DNA from: Phytohabitans maris
Lineage (GTDB): Bacteria; Actinomycetota; Actinomycetes; Mycobacteriales; Micromonosporaceae
Assembly (NCBI RefSeq): GCF_031085175.1
Contig: NZ_JAVHUY010000007.1
Span: forward strand, 124,001-188,000
Direction of reading: 5' to 3'
DNA length: 64,000 nt
Position numbers and translations under genes: made by a program. Shown here piece after piece: positions 26,535 to 34,364 of this stretch. A model generated the notes under the pieces. The model was not told the DNA's origin, did no database searches, and saw only the letters and a list, made by a program, of their open reading frames with translations. Numbering within the stretch: the stretch's first letter is position 1; each line of letters begins with the position of its first letter.

Positions 26535-27886
26535 GCCGAGACCGCCTTCTTGCCGGCGACCGCGCCGACGAGCCGGTCACGCGCGTTCTCGACCAGCTGG
26601 CGGGCACGCGCGACATCGGCCAGCAGCTTGCCGTCCCGCTTGCGGAACTGGCCGGCCACCAGCACGGACTCCACATTGGACACATCGGCGCAGAGGGTGA
26701 CCGCGGTGGCCGCGTCGTGCAGCGGCGCGACGTTGATCGCCTGCGCGTCGATCAGCACGATGTCGGCCTGCTTGCCGACGGTCAGCGAGCCGGTGCGGTC
26801 CTCCACGCCGGCCACGAACGCGCCGTTGAGCGTGGCGATCTCCAGCATCTGGCGGGCGGTGAGGTGCCCCTCGGCCGGCTCGTTGCGCTCCCAGTAGATC
26901 TCGTTGCGCCGGGCCCGGTCAGCACCGAACGCGGCCCGGATCTCGGTGAACATGTCGCCCGGCACCGTGGTTACCACGTCGATCGAGAGGCTGGGGCGCA
27001 GCCCGTACTCGAGGGATTTCGCCACCGGCGGCCAGCCGTGCCCCATCTGGAGCTCGACCTGCGGTGCGACGCAGATCGTGCCGCCGCTGCGAGCGACGAG
27101 CTCCCACTCTTCCTCGCTGAAGTAGCAGCAGTGGATGTACGTGGTGTCGGCGCCGAGCAGGCCCAGGCCGTCGAGCTGCTTGATCATGCCGAAGCGGCCG
27201 GCCATCCGCCCCATCCCCACGTGCACCGTGATCGGGATGCCGAGGTCACGGGCCATCTCCCACTCGGCGCGGACCACGTCGTCGGTGCAGAAGCCGGGGC
27301 CGCGGGTGGCGAGCGCCATCGTCAGCAGACCGTCGGAGGAGGAAAAGTACGTGTCCCGGATGCGGCGCACGTCGTCCTTCGGGATCACGATCTTGCTCTC
27401 GAACCAGTAGTCGGCCAGCGAGGTGTTCGCGCTGCCGTACGCGTACTGGGCCCGGATGCCCGCCTCCTGGAGCCCGCGGATGCCGGCGTCCGGGTGTTCC
27501 GGCGTGTTGTTGATGTGCGACCAGTCGACCAGCGTCGTGATGCCCGCGTTGAGGCACTCAAGCGCGCCGGCCAGGTTGCTGGCGTACACGTCCTCCGCCG
27601 TGTAGACCGGCGCGAACGTGTCGAGGATGTCCACGAAGTAGTCGTCCAGCGTGGCGTTCGGCGCCACGCCGCGGATCGCCGTCTCCCACGTGTGCCGGTG
27701 GCTGTCGACGAAGCCGGGGATGACGATGCGGCCGCTGGCGTCGACCACCTCGGCATCCGCCTCGATGTGCGGCTCGATCGCCGCGATCTTGTCGTCTTCG
27801 ATCAGCACGTCACCGCTCGGCAGGTCGCCGAGCAAGGGGTCCATCGTGAGGATGTGGCCGCCGCGGAGCAGGGTTCTGTGGGGCAT
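26531..27886 (-). CDS. Amidohydrolase of the cytosine deaminase/TrzN-AtzA group
   Basis: A 451-residue (beta/alpha)8 metal hydrolase. Metal ligands are in IPGFVDSHRHTWE (HxH), PITVHVGMG, DTTYIHCCYF and SLSIDVVTT (Asp). The small flanking beta-sandwich contains LLRGGHILTMD at the start and TGSLTVGKQADIVLIDAQ near the end, as in deaminases and dechlorinases acting on nitrogen heterocycles. The probable reaction is hydrolytic removal of an amino or other leaving group from a heterocycle or amide. The actual substrate is unknown. ATG 27886; its stop overlaps the cupin start. E1 beta lies 13 bases upstream in the same operon. Confidence 0.9.
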   Translation of the reverse strand: MPHRTLLRGGHILTMDPLLGDLPSGDVLIEDDKIAAIEPHIEADAEVVDASGRIVIPGFVDSHRHTWETAIRGVAPNATLDDYFVDILDTFAPVYTAEDVYASNLAGALECLNAGITTLVDWSHINNTPEHPDAGIRGLQEAGIRAQYAYGSANTSLADYWFESKIVIPKDDVRRIRDTYFSSSDGLLTMALATRGPGFCTDDVVRAEWEMARDLGIPITVHVGMGRMAGRFGMIKQLDGLGLLGADTTYIHCCYFSEEEWELVARSGGTICVAPQVELQMGHGWPPVAKSLEYGLRPSLSIDVVTTVPGDMFTEIRAAFGADRARRNEIYWERNEPAEGHLTARQMLEIATLNGAFVAGVEDRTGSLTVGKQADIVLIDAQAINVAPLHDAATAVTLCADVSNVESVLVAGQFRKRDGKLLADVARARQLVENARDRLVGAVAGKKAVSA

Positions 27887-27899
27887 GGCGGGTCTCTCC

Positions 27900-28895
27900 C
27901 TAGTAGGCGGATAGCCTGCGGATCGCCTCGGTGACCTTGTCGACGGTCGGGATCACCTCGGCTTCGAGCGAGTCGGCGAACGGCAGGGGCACGTTGGCAC
28001 CGGCGACCCGTTTGATCGGGGCGTCGAGCAGTTCGAAGCCTTCGTCCGCGACGACCGAGACGACCGTGCCGCCCCAGCCGCCCTGGTACGGATTCTCCTC
28101 CACGACGACGAGCCGGGAGGTGCGTTCGAGCGAACGCAGGACGGTGCGCATGTCGAGCGGGATGAGGCAGCGCAGGTCGATCACCTCGACCGAGATGCCC
28201 TCGCCGGCCAGCTGGTCGGCCGCCTTCAGCGACAGCGGCACGGTGGAGGCCAGCGCCACGACGGTCACGTCGGTGCCCTCGCGGGCCACCGCGGCCTGGC
28301 CGAGCTCGATCAGGTGACCTTCCGGTGGGCGCGGCCCGGAGCCCGCGAGCAGCGCCTTGTGTTCGAAGAAGACGACCGGGTCGTCGCTGCGGATGGCCGC
28401 CGACATCAGGCCGACCACGTCGGCCGGCGTGGACGGCGCCACGATCTTGAGACCGGGCACGGTGAACGCCCAGTTCTCCACCGCCTGCGAGTGCTGGGCG
28501 CCGAAGCCCAGCCCGCCGCCGTTGGCGGTGCGCACCACCAGCGGCACGGTCACCTGGCCGCCGGTCATGTAGCGGGCCTTGGGGATCTCGTTGGCGAGGT
28601 AGTCCCAGCAGCAGGCGAGGAAGTCGCTGAACATGATCTCGGCGACCGGCCGCATGCCGGTCATCGCCGCGCCCATGGCGGCCCCGACGATCGCCTGTTC
28701 GGAGATCGGCGTGTCCCAGACCCGCCCCGGCCCGAACTCCTTGAAGAGCCCGACCGTCGTCTTGAACACGCCCTCCGCCGCGCCGATGTCTTCCCCCAGG
28801 CAGACGACGCTCGGGTCGCGGCGCATCTCGCGGGCGATGCCCTCGGCGACCGCGTCCCGGTAGGTGAACTTCTCCGCCTTGGTCACGTCCGCCAT
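27900..28895 (-). CDS. 2-oxoacid dehydrogenase E1 component, beta subunit
   Basis: A 331-residue beta subunit of a heterotetrameric TPP-dependent E1. Characteristic stretches are FTYRDAVAEGIAREMRRDP, VVCLGEDIGAAEGVFKTT, TPISEQAIVGAAMGAAMTG and GGLGFGAQHSQAVENW (the last lining the cofactor site). DPVVFFEHKALL and the transketolase C domain with VVVEENPYQGGWGG follow. ATG 28895 follows GGGGGAG and lies inside the end of the alpha gene (13-base overlap). No E2 or E3 gene is nearby, so it either borrows these or works as a stand-alone TPP enzyme, as in acetoin-type systems. Confidence 0.93.
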   Translation of the reverse strand: MADVTKAEKFTYRDAVAEGIAREMRRDPSVVCLGEDIGAAEGVFKTTVGLFKEFGPGRVWDTPISEQAIVGAAMGAAMTGMRPVAEIMFSDFLACCWDYLANEIPKARYMTGGQVTVPLVVRTANGGGLGFGAQHSQAVENWAFTVPGLKIVAPSTPADVVGLMSAAIRSDDPVVFFEHKALLAGSGPRPPEGHLIELGQAAVAREGTDVTVVALASTVPLSLKAADQLAGEGISVEVIDLRCLIPLDMRTVLRSLERTSRLVVVEENPYQGGWGGTVVSVVADEGFELLDAPIKRVAGANVPLPFADSLEAEVIPTVDKVTEAIRRLSAY

Positions 28896-29860
28896 GCCGC
28901 TCCCCCGTCCGCCCACACGTCGGTGAAGGCCAGCGCCGGCTCCGGCTCTGGCGCGTTCTTCGCCGCCGCGATCGCGGCGTCCACTGTGGCCGCCGCGCGG
29001 CGGTCGCGGTCCGCGATCGTCTCCGGCGGTACGCCGAGCGCCTCCAGCCGCGCCCGGGCCACGTCGAGCGGGTCGTGCTTCATCCACCGCTCGACCTCGT
29101 CGGCCGGGCGGTACTTGGCCGGGTCGGCGCGGCTGTGCCCGAAGTGGCGGTAGGTCTGCGCCTCGATGAGCGTGGGCCCCTCGCCCTTGCGCGCCCGCTC
29201 GGCGGCCCGGGCCATCGTCTCGTGCACGACCACCACGTCGTTGCCGTCGATGATCTCGGCCGGCATGTTGTATCCGGCCGCGCGGTCGGCGGCCGGGTTG
29301 GGCACCGCGGTCACCGCCTCGATCGGCGTGTACTCCATGTAGAGGTTGTTCTCGCAGACGAACATCACCGGCAGCGACCACACCGCGGCGAGGTTGAGCG
29401 CCTCGTGGAACGCGCCGATGTTGGTCGCGCCGTCGCCGAAGAACGCCACCGCCACCTGGCCGCTGCCGCGCAGCTTCGCCGACCAGGCCGCGCCGGCCGC
29501 CATCGGCAGGTGCGCGCCGACGATGGCGTACGAGCCGAGCATGCCGTTGGTCGCCTTGGTCAGGTGCATCGAGCCGCCCTTGGCCTGGCACAGCCCGGTG
29601 GCCCGGCTCATCAGCTCGGCGAGGCACTCCTCCGGCGTCGCGCCGCGGGCCATCGCGTGGTGGTGGCCGCGGTACGTGGCGAAGACGTAGTCGTCCGGGC
29701 GCAGCGCGCTGCTCGCCCCCACCGCCACCGCCTCGTGCCCGGCGGCCAGGTGGGTGGTTCCCTTGACCAGCCCGGACATGAACAGGTCGTGCGCGGCCTT
29801 CTCCGTGCGCCGGATCAAGACCATTTCCGAGTACGCGTCGAGCAGCTCCTCCGGCGTCAT
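28883..29860 (-). CDS. 2-oxoacid dehydrogenase E1 component, alpha subunit
   Basis: A 325-residue TPP-binding alpha subunit, partner of the beta subunit encoded next. The TPP motif is VAFFGDGATNIGAFHEALNL through CENN (about residues 138-165). The N-terminal part LIRRTEKAAHDLFMSGLVKG, LAAGHEAVAVG and DYVFATYRGHHHAMARG fits the pyruvate/acetoin E1 alpha family. The regulatory-loop position reads TYRHFGHSRADPAKYR. ATG 29860 overlaps the M24 gene stop (ATGA). The alpha/beta pair decarboxylates a 2-oxoacid or cleaves an acyloin; the neighbourhood does not fix which. Confidence 0.93.
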   Translation of the reverse strand: MTPEELLDAYSEMVLIRRTEKAAHDLFMSGLVKGTTHLAAGHEAVAVGASSALRPDDYVFATYRGHHHAMARGATPEECLAELMSRATGLCQAKGGSMHLTKATNGMLGSYAIVGAHLPMAAGAAWSAKLRGSGQVAVAFFGDGATNIGAFHEALNLAAVWSLPVMFVCENNLYMEYTPIEAVTAVPNPAADRAAGYNMPAEIIDGNDVVVVHETMARAAERARKGEGPTLIEAQTYRHFGHSRADPAKYRPADEVERWMKHDPLDVARARLEALGVPPETIADRDRRAAATVDAAIAAAKNAPEPEPALAFTDVWADGGAAWRT

Positions 29861-31170
29861 CGGCCGCTCCCGTTCAGCGTGTTCAGGTGGGACTGTGCCT
29901 CGCGGCCGGTGGGCAGCGGGCCGTCCACGGTCCAGTAGCGACGCCCGGCGATCAGCAGCTTTTCGGCCGGGAACTTCGTGATCACCTCGCACCCGTCGGC
30001 GGTGACCACGACCTCCTCCTCGATCCGGGCGGCGGAGTACCCGTCGCCGGCCGGCCAGTACGTCTCCAGCGCGAAGACCATGCCCTCTTCGAGCACCTCG
30101 GGGTGGTCCAGCGAGACGAGCCGGCTGAACACCGGCTTCTCCCAGATGGAGAGCCCGACCCCGTGGCCGTACTGCAACGCGAACGCGGCCATCTCGTCCG
30201 GGAAGCCGAACTCCTCGGCGCGCGGCCAGAGCGACACGATGTCGGCCGTCGTCGTACCCGGCTTGACCAGCGCGATCGCCTGGTCCATGTACTCCCGGCA
30301 GCGGGTGTACGCGTCGCGCATCCCGCGCGACGCGCTCCCCACCGCGAAGCAGCGGTAGTAGCACGTGCGGTAGCCCATGTGGCTGTGCAGGATGTCGAAG
30401 AACGCCGGGTCGCCGGGGCGGATCAGCCGGTCGCTGTAGACGTGCGGGTGTGGCGCGCACCGCTCGCCGGAGATCGCGTTGACCCCCTCGACGTATTCGC
30501 TGCCGAGGTCGTAGAGGACCTTGCTGACCAGGCCCACACACTCGTTCTCGCGTACGCCCGGGCGGAGGAACTCGTACAGCTCCTCGTACGCCGCGTCGAC
30601 CATCGCGCACGCCTGCGCCAGGAGGCTGATCTCGTCGGCGGTCTTGATCCGGCGGGCCTCCAGGAAGACCTGCTGACCGTCCACAACGGTCAGCCCCTCG
30701 GCCTGCAGCGCGGCGAGCACCGGCATCTCGATGAGGTCGACACCGACCGGCGCGTCGGCCAGGCCGTGCTCACGCAGCACCGTGGCGACCTTCCGGGCCA
30801 CGTCGGCGGCGATGCCCGCGTCCGGATGGAACGCGCCGCGCAGCGTGGAGATCCCGGCCCGGGCCCGCTCGGCACCGTCGAGCCAGGGGTTGTAGAGCTG
30901 GTGGTGCCGGGCGGCGGAGCCGAAGTCCCAGATCACCGGCTCGCCGCCGCGCGGGAGCACGGCGAACCGGATCAGCTTGTCCATCGCCCAGGTGCCGATG
31001 TGCGTTGAGGTCAGATAGCGGATGTTGGAGAAGTCGAAGGTGAGCAGCGCGCCGAAATCCGACGCGTCCAGCTGCGCCTTGAGCCGGGCAAGGCGCTCAC
31101 GGCGCAGCCGATCGAGGTCGACCCGCTCTTCCCAGTCGACGGCGTTCGTCCCGAACGTGCGGATAGCCAC
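29857..31170 (-). CDS. M24-family (aminopeptidase P/creatinase fold) protein with altered metal site
   Basis: From GTG 31170, following GAGGAGG, the protein has 437 residues. It has a creatinase-like N-terminal domain (about 30-175) and a pita-bread C-terminal domain (about 185-415). Of the five M24 metal ligands, Asp in AFFDILHSHMGY, His in QYGHGVGLSIWEKP, Glu in MVFALETYW and Glu in RIEEEVVV are recognisable. The second Asp, 11 residues after the first, is Cys (GYRTCYYR). This speaks against ordinary dimetal peptidase activity. It suggests a creatinase-like or other specialised hydrolase or lyase. It is the first gene of the operon, 205 bases downstream of the XRE-cupin gene. Confidence 0.86.
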   Translation of the reverse strand: MAIRTFGTNAVDWEERVDLDRLRRERLARLKAQLDASDFGALLTFDFSNIRYLTSTHIGTWAMDKLIRFAVLPRGGEPVIWDFGSAARHHQLYNPWLDGAERARAGISTLRGAFHPDAGIAADVARKVATVLREHGLADAPVGVDLIEMPVLAALQAEGLTVVDGQQVFLEARRIKTADEISLLAQACAMVDAAYEELYEFLRPGVRENECVGLVSKVLYDLGSEYVEGVNAISGERCAPHPHVYSDRLIRPGDPAFFDILHSHMGYRTCYYRCFAVGSASRGMRDAYTRCREYMDQAIALVKPGTTTADIVSLWPRAEEFGFPDEMAAFALQYGHGVGLSIWEKPVFSRLVSLDHPEVLEEGMVFALETYWPAGDGYSAARIEEEVVVTADGCEVITKFPAEKLLIAGRRYWTVDGPLPTGREAQSHLNTLNGSGR

Positions 31171-31199
31171 CGCGTCCTCCTCACTGAGGCGACACCCCC

Positions 31200-31242
31200 A
31201 AGTGAAGGACGTGTTAAGGGCCCGTGTCAAGCGTCACTTAAC
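31200..31242. promoter_or_regulatory. Candidate XRE-cupin operator upstream of the M24 operon
   Basis: Two nested dyads are present. AAGTGA (31200-31205) faces TCACTT (31234-31239), and GTTAAG (31212-31217) faces CTTAAC (31237-31242). They lie 30-72 bases upstream of the M24 GTG, in the most AT-rich part of this gap. This is the likely control region of the seven-gene operon. Confidence 0.5.
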
Positions 31243-31254
31243 GGTCGCCGCCGT

Positions 31255-31323
31255 GGGGGGTGCGGCCCCCAAAGAGGGGGATGGGGGGGTGGTGGGGGGG
31301 GCGTTCACCCCCCCCCCCCCCCC
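31255..31323. repeat. G-tract cluster followed by a 16-base poly-C run
   Basis: The plus strand carries runs of six, five, seven and eight G between 31255 and 31301, then sixteen consecutive C (31308-31323). Either strand could form G-quadruplex structures, and the homopolymer is prone to slippage. It separates the XRE-cupin gene from the operon it probably controls. No gene is present. Confidence 0.8.
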
Positions 31324-31340
31324 GCGTTCCGAGGCTTGGT

Positions 31341-31358
31341 GGGGGTGCTCCCACCCCC
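31341..31358 (-). terminator. Short hairpin after the XRE-cupin gene
   Basis: GGGGGTG (31341-31347) pairs with CACCCCC (31352-31358) around CTCC. It lies 18 bases beyond the regulator's stop codon on its transcribed strand. It is a likely terminator isolating the regulator from the M24 operon. Confidence 0.55.
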
Positions 31359-31375
31359 GCTTCTCGGGTACGCGA

Positions 31376-32035
31376 TCAGGGCTCTTCGTGCACATACCAG
31401 ACGCCGACCGCGGGCGTGACCCCGTCGTTGCGGTACCGGTGCGGGGTGCTCGACGGAAACGAGACCGCGTCGCCGGGGCGCAGCAGGTGCTCCTCGAAGC
31501 CGAGCGTGAGGGTCAGCTCGCCCTCGATCAGAAAGCCGTACTCCAGGCCGGAGTGGCGCATCAGCTGGTCGCCGCTGGACGAGGTGCCGCCCGGCGCGTA
31601 CGTCACCAGCAGGAAGTCGATCCGCGTGCCGGGCAGGTGGCCGAGGCGCTCCCAGGTGACGCCGGAGTCGAGCTGCAGCACCTCGCGCGCCTCGGGGCGG
31701 ACGATCGGACCGATGCGGTGCCCGGCGGGCTGGGCGACCCCGTGCACCGCCTGGAGCACGGCGCCGGAGAGCGGCCCGCCGACCGGCCGGCCCGGTGGCG
31801 GGGTGGACTCCGCCTCGGTGCCGTCGAAGACGTCCTCGACCGAGATCTCCAGCGCCTTGGTGATCGCGTAGAGGGTGCTGACCGAGGGGCGGCTCTTGCC
31901 CGTCTCGATCTGGGAGATCAGGCTGGCCGACACGCCCACCGCCCGCGCGAGGGCGCGCAGGCTCATGCCGTGGCGCAGCCGCGCCTCGCGGATGCGCTCG
32001 CCGACCGGCGGGAGTGCAGTGGTCACGTCCCGCAT
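31376..32035 (-). CDS. XRE-family transcriptional regulator with C-terminal cupin domain
   Basis: A 219-residue regulator. The HTH_3 domain (about 12-66) reads [20 protein letters not shown], then [19 protein letters not shown]. The cupin_2 sensor domain (about 140-215) contains [40 protein letters not shown] and ends [13 protein letters not shown]-cupin proteins (PuuR, ClgR-like sugar/amine sensors) sense a small metabolite and control adjacent catabolic genes. Here the seven-gene M24-to-HIBADH operon lies downstream on the same strand. On the other side, the RyR/SLOG system starts divergently 77 bases away, so that gap probably holds both promoters. Confidence 0.92.
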   Translation of the reverse strand: MRDVTTALPPVGERIREARLRHGMSLRALARAVGVSASLISQIETGKSRPSVSTLYAITKALEISVEDVFDGTEAESTPPPGRPVGGPLSGAVLQAVHGVAQPAGHRIGPIVRPEAREVLQLDSGVTWERLGHLPGTRIDFLLVTYAPGGTSSSGDQLMRHSGLEYGFLIEGELTLTLGFEEHLLRPGDAVSFPSSTPHRYRNDGVTPAVGVWYVHEEP

Positions 32036-32112
32036 CGTACAGCCCTGTTGAACAAAGTCATGAGAGCCATAGATCGCTTTGAGTCATAGAATGGCTACGC
32101 AGCGAAGGCGAG

Positions 32113-33837
32113 GTGAGCGTGGCGGGCGACAAGCGATACACCCCTGTCGTCGGCGTGCGCGCCTTCTTCACCGCTGCGGCGTTCCTTTCCCTCCTGTTTG
32201 GATACATAGGTCTACATCAGTACATGGGGGATTCCGCCCGGTTTTCCGACGTCCTCTACAACGCCCTGCAGCTCTTCGTCCTCGGGTCGCCGGCGACCGA
32301 CGACGGCGGCCCGTACCCGTTGTCCTTGGAGATCGCGCGCTTCGCCGCACCCGCCGTCACGTTCTACGCGCTGGTGGAGGCGCTCCGGCTGGTCTTCGCG
32401 GCGGAGGCCGAGCGGCTGCGCGCCCGGCGGGCGCGGGGCCACGTGGTGATCTGCGGCGACGGCCCGGTCGCCACCACCCTGTCCCGGCAGCTGCGCGCCG
32501 CCGGCCACCTGGTCGTGCACATCGCCGACAGCCGCAGCGGGGCGGTCGGCAGCCGCCGGTCGCTGCTCTGGGTGCTCGGCGACGCCCGCGACCCGGAGGT
32601 GCTGCGGGCGGCCGGGGTCGCCCGCGCCAGCGCCCTCTACGCCTGCGCCGAGGACAGCGCCACCAATACGGCCATCGCGCTCGCGGCCGGGCGGCGGCAG
32701 CGCGGCGAGCGCCCGCTGGCGGTGTACGCCCAGGTGCAGGACCAGGAGCTCTGCCTCGCCCTCCAGGCCCGGCACCTGGGCACCAGCGAGCCGCCGACGA
32801 TCCGGCTCGACTTCTTCAACATCGACGACGTGGCCGCCCGCCACCTGCTGGCCAAGGACCCGATCGTTCCCCCGCTCGACCGGCCGCCGCGGTTTCTCGT
32901 CGTCGGCGCCACGGCGTTCGGCCGCGCGGTCGTCGTGGAGCTGGCCCGGCAGTGGCGGGTCCTGCCGCCGGCCGCGATGTGGCGGGTCGAGGTGGCCGTG
33001 GTCGACGACGCGGCCACCCAGGTGATCGACGAGCTGAGCTTCCGGTACCCGTTTCTCAGCAAGGCCTGCGACCTGCGGCCGTACGACGGGGACCTGCTCG
33101 CGGTGCTGGCGGGAAAGGTCGCTCCGGAGGCACCCGACCGGGTCTTCATCTGCCACGACGACGAGCAGGTGGCGCTGAAGACCGCGCTGATCGCCGACCG
33201 GCTGTGGCGGGGCGGGCCGGGCACGGTGATCGTCCGGCAGGACCAGCTCGCCACCCTCCAGGACGCCTTCGACGGCGCCCGCGACGAGCGGCTCTTCGAC
33301 GAGGTGTCCGGCACGCTGCGCCTCTTCGGGGTGGTCGACGCGGCCTGCGACCCCGGCCTGATCCGGGACGACCTCGGCGAGCGCCTCGCCCGGGTGGTCC
33401 ACGAGAGCTACCGGGCCGCCCGGCGGCGGCGCGGCGACGGGCCGGACGACAGCCCGTCCCTGGCCCCGTGGCCGCGGCTGGCCGACCTGTACAAGGTCGA
33501 AAACCGGGCACAGGCCACCGACATCGGCCGCAAGCTGCGCGCGATCGAGTGCGTCCTCGCGCCACGCGTGGCCGCCGGCCAGGAGTACGTCTTTACGACG
33601 CAGGAGGTGACCCGACTGGCCATCACAGAGCACGAGCGGTGGCTGCAGGCCCGGCTGCGTGAGGGCTGGCGGTTCGCCGAAGCAGCGGACTACGACCGTA
33701 TGCTGCATCCAGGAATCCGACGTTGGGACGACTTGCCGGAGAGCATACGGAGGGTGAACTCAGACGCCATTCGTGAGCTGCCCGGGATACTCGCCGACTA
33801 CGGCTTCCGCATCGTGCGGATGAGGGAAGGTTCCTGA
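32113..33837 (+). CDS. Two-TM membrane protein with two TrkA-N/RCK-like Rossmann domains and a C-terminal RyR domain
   Basis: The 574-residue protein begins at GTG 32113 after GAAGGCGAG. TM1 is about residues 13-37 (AFFTAAAFLSLLFGYIGL). A re-entrant-looking segment FSDVLYNALQLFVLGSP lies before TM2 (about 77-97, FAAPAVTFYALVEALRLVF), as in two-TM ion channels, but no TVGYG-like filter is present. GHVVICGDGPVATTLSRQL begins the first RCK/TrkA-N domain (about 108-240), and RFLVVGATAFGRAVVVELAR the second (about 258-390). The last 70 residues fit the RyR repeat: ITEHERWLQARLREGW, DYDRMLHPGIRRWDDLPES, and INR-like VNSDAIRELPGIL. In prokaryotes RyR domains are predicted sensors of nucleotide-derived messengers in conflict systems. 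The stop overlaps the SLOG start (TGATG). A gated membrane effector is the working inference. Confidence 0.85.
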   Translation: MSVAGDKRYTPVVGVRAFFTAAAFLSLLFGYIGLHQYMGDSARFSDVLYNALQLFVLGSPATDDGGPYPLSLEIARFAAPAVTFYALVEALRLVFAAEAERLRARRARGHVVICGDGPVATTLSRQLRAAGHLVVHIADSRSGAVGSRRSLLWVLGDARDPEVLRAAGVARASALYACAEDSATNTAIALAAGRRQRGERPLAVYAQVQDQELCLALQARHLGTSEPPTIRLDFFNIDDVAARHLLAKDPIVPPLDRPPRFLVVGATAFGRAVVVELARQWRVLPPAAMWRVEVAVVDDAATQVIDELSFRYPFLSKACDLRPYDGDLLAVLAGKVAPEAPDRVFICHDDEQVALKTALIADRLWRGGPGTVIVRQDQLATLQDAFDGARDERLFDEVSGTLRLFGVVDAACDPGLIRDDLGERLARVVHESYRAARRRRGDGPDDSPSLAPWPRLADLYKVENRAQATDIGRKLRAIECVLAPRVAAGQEYVFTTQEVTRLAITEHERWLQARLREGWRFAEAADYDRMLHPGIRRWDDLPESIRRVNSDAIRELPGILADYGFRIVRMREGS

Positions 33838-34364
33838 TGGCGCGCATTGGGATAACCGGCCACGCTCGACTCGTGGGCGAGACCACGGAGCTCGTCTACG
33901 ACGCCGTGGTCGCCGCCCTCCGTCCCTATGCGGGCTCCACGTTTCACGGCATCACCTGCCTGTGTGACGGCGCCGACCAGATCTTCGCCCGGGCCGTGGT
34001 CGAGAGCGACGGCGCTCTCCAGGTCGTCCTTCCCGCCGACGACTACCGGGAGAGCATCGTCGACCGCGACGACTTCGACCACTTCCTCTCCAAAGCGATC
34101 CAGGTCGCACGTATGCCGTTCCAGTACTCCAACCGGCAAGCCTTCCGGGCGGCCAGTGAGGAGCTGCTCCGGCGTAGCGATGTGCTCTTCGCCGTCTGGG
34201 ACGGGCAGCCCTCCCACCATCTGGGCGACACGGCGGATGTGGTGCGGGTGGCGCGGGGCCTCGGCGTGCCGGTGGTGGTCGTCTGGCCGGAGGGTGCACG
34301 GCGCCTGCCTGAGCCTCTCGTCGCGACGGACCTGGCGGCACGAAAGGAGCCAGGCGGTGGATAA
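33837..34364 (+). CDS. SLOG-superfamily (DprA/YpsA-like Rossmannoid) protein
   Basis: A 175-residue single-domain protein opening ARIGITGHARL, the strand-loop typical of YpsA/DUF1273-type SLOG domains (G-x-[ST]-G-H-R). CLCDGADQIFARAVVES carries the second nucleotide-contact segment (GAD). Later, EELLRRSDVLFAVWDGQPS and GLGVPVVVVWPEGAR fit the remaining Rossmann strands. SLOG domains bind or process nucleotides and nucleotide derivatives, and recur beside RyR, TIR and SLATT genes in conflict systems. ATG 33837 shares a base with the preceding stop, and the next gene's GTG lies inside its 3' end. The three genes are therefore translated as a unit. Which ligand it handles is unknown. Confidence 0.8.
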   Translation: MARIGITGHARLVGETTELVYDAVVAALRPYAGSTFHGITCLCDGADQIFARAVVESDGALQVVLPADDYRESIVDRDDFDHFLSKAIQVARMPFQYSNRQAFRAASEELLRRSDVLFAVWDGQPSHHLGDTADVVRVARGLGVPVVVVWPEGARRLPEPLVATDLAARKEPGGG

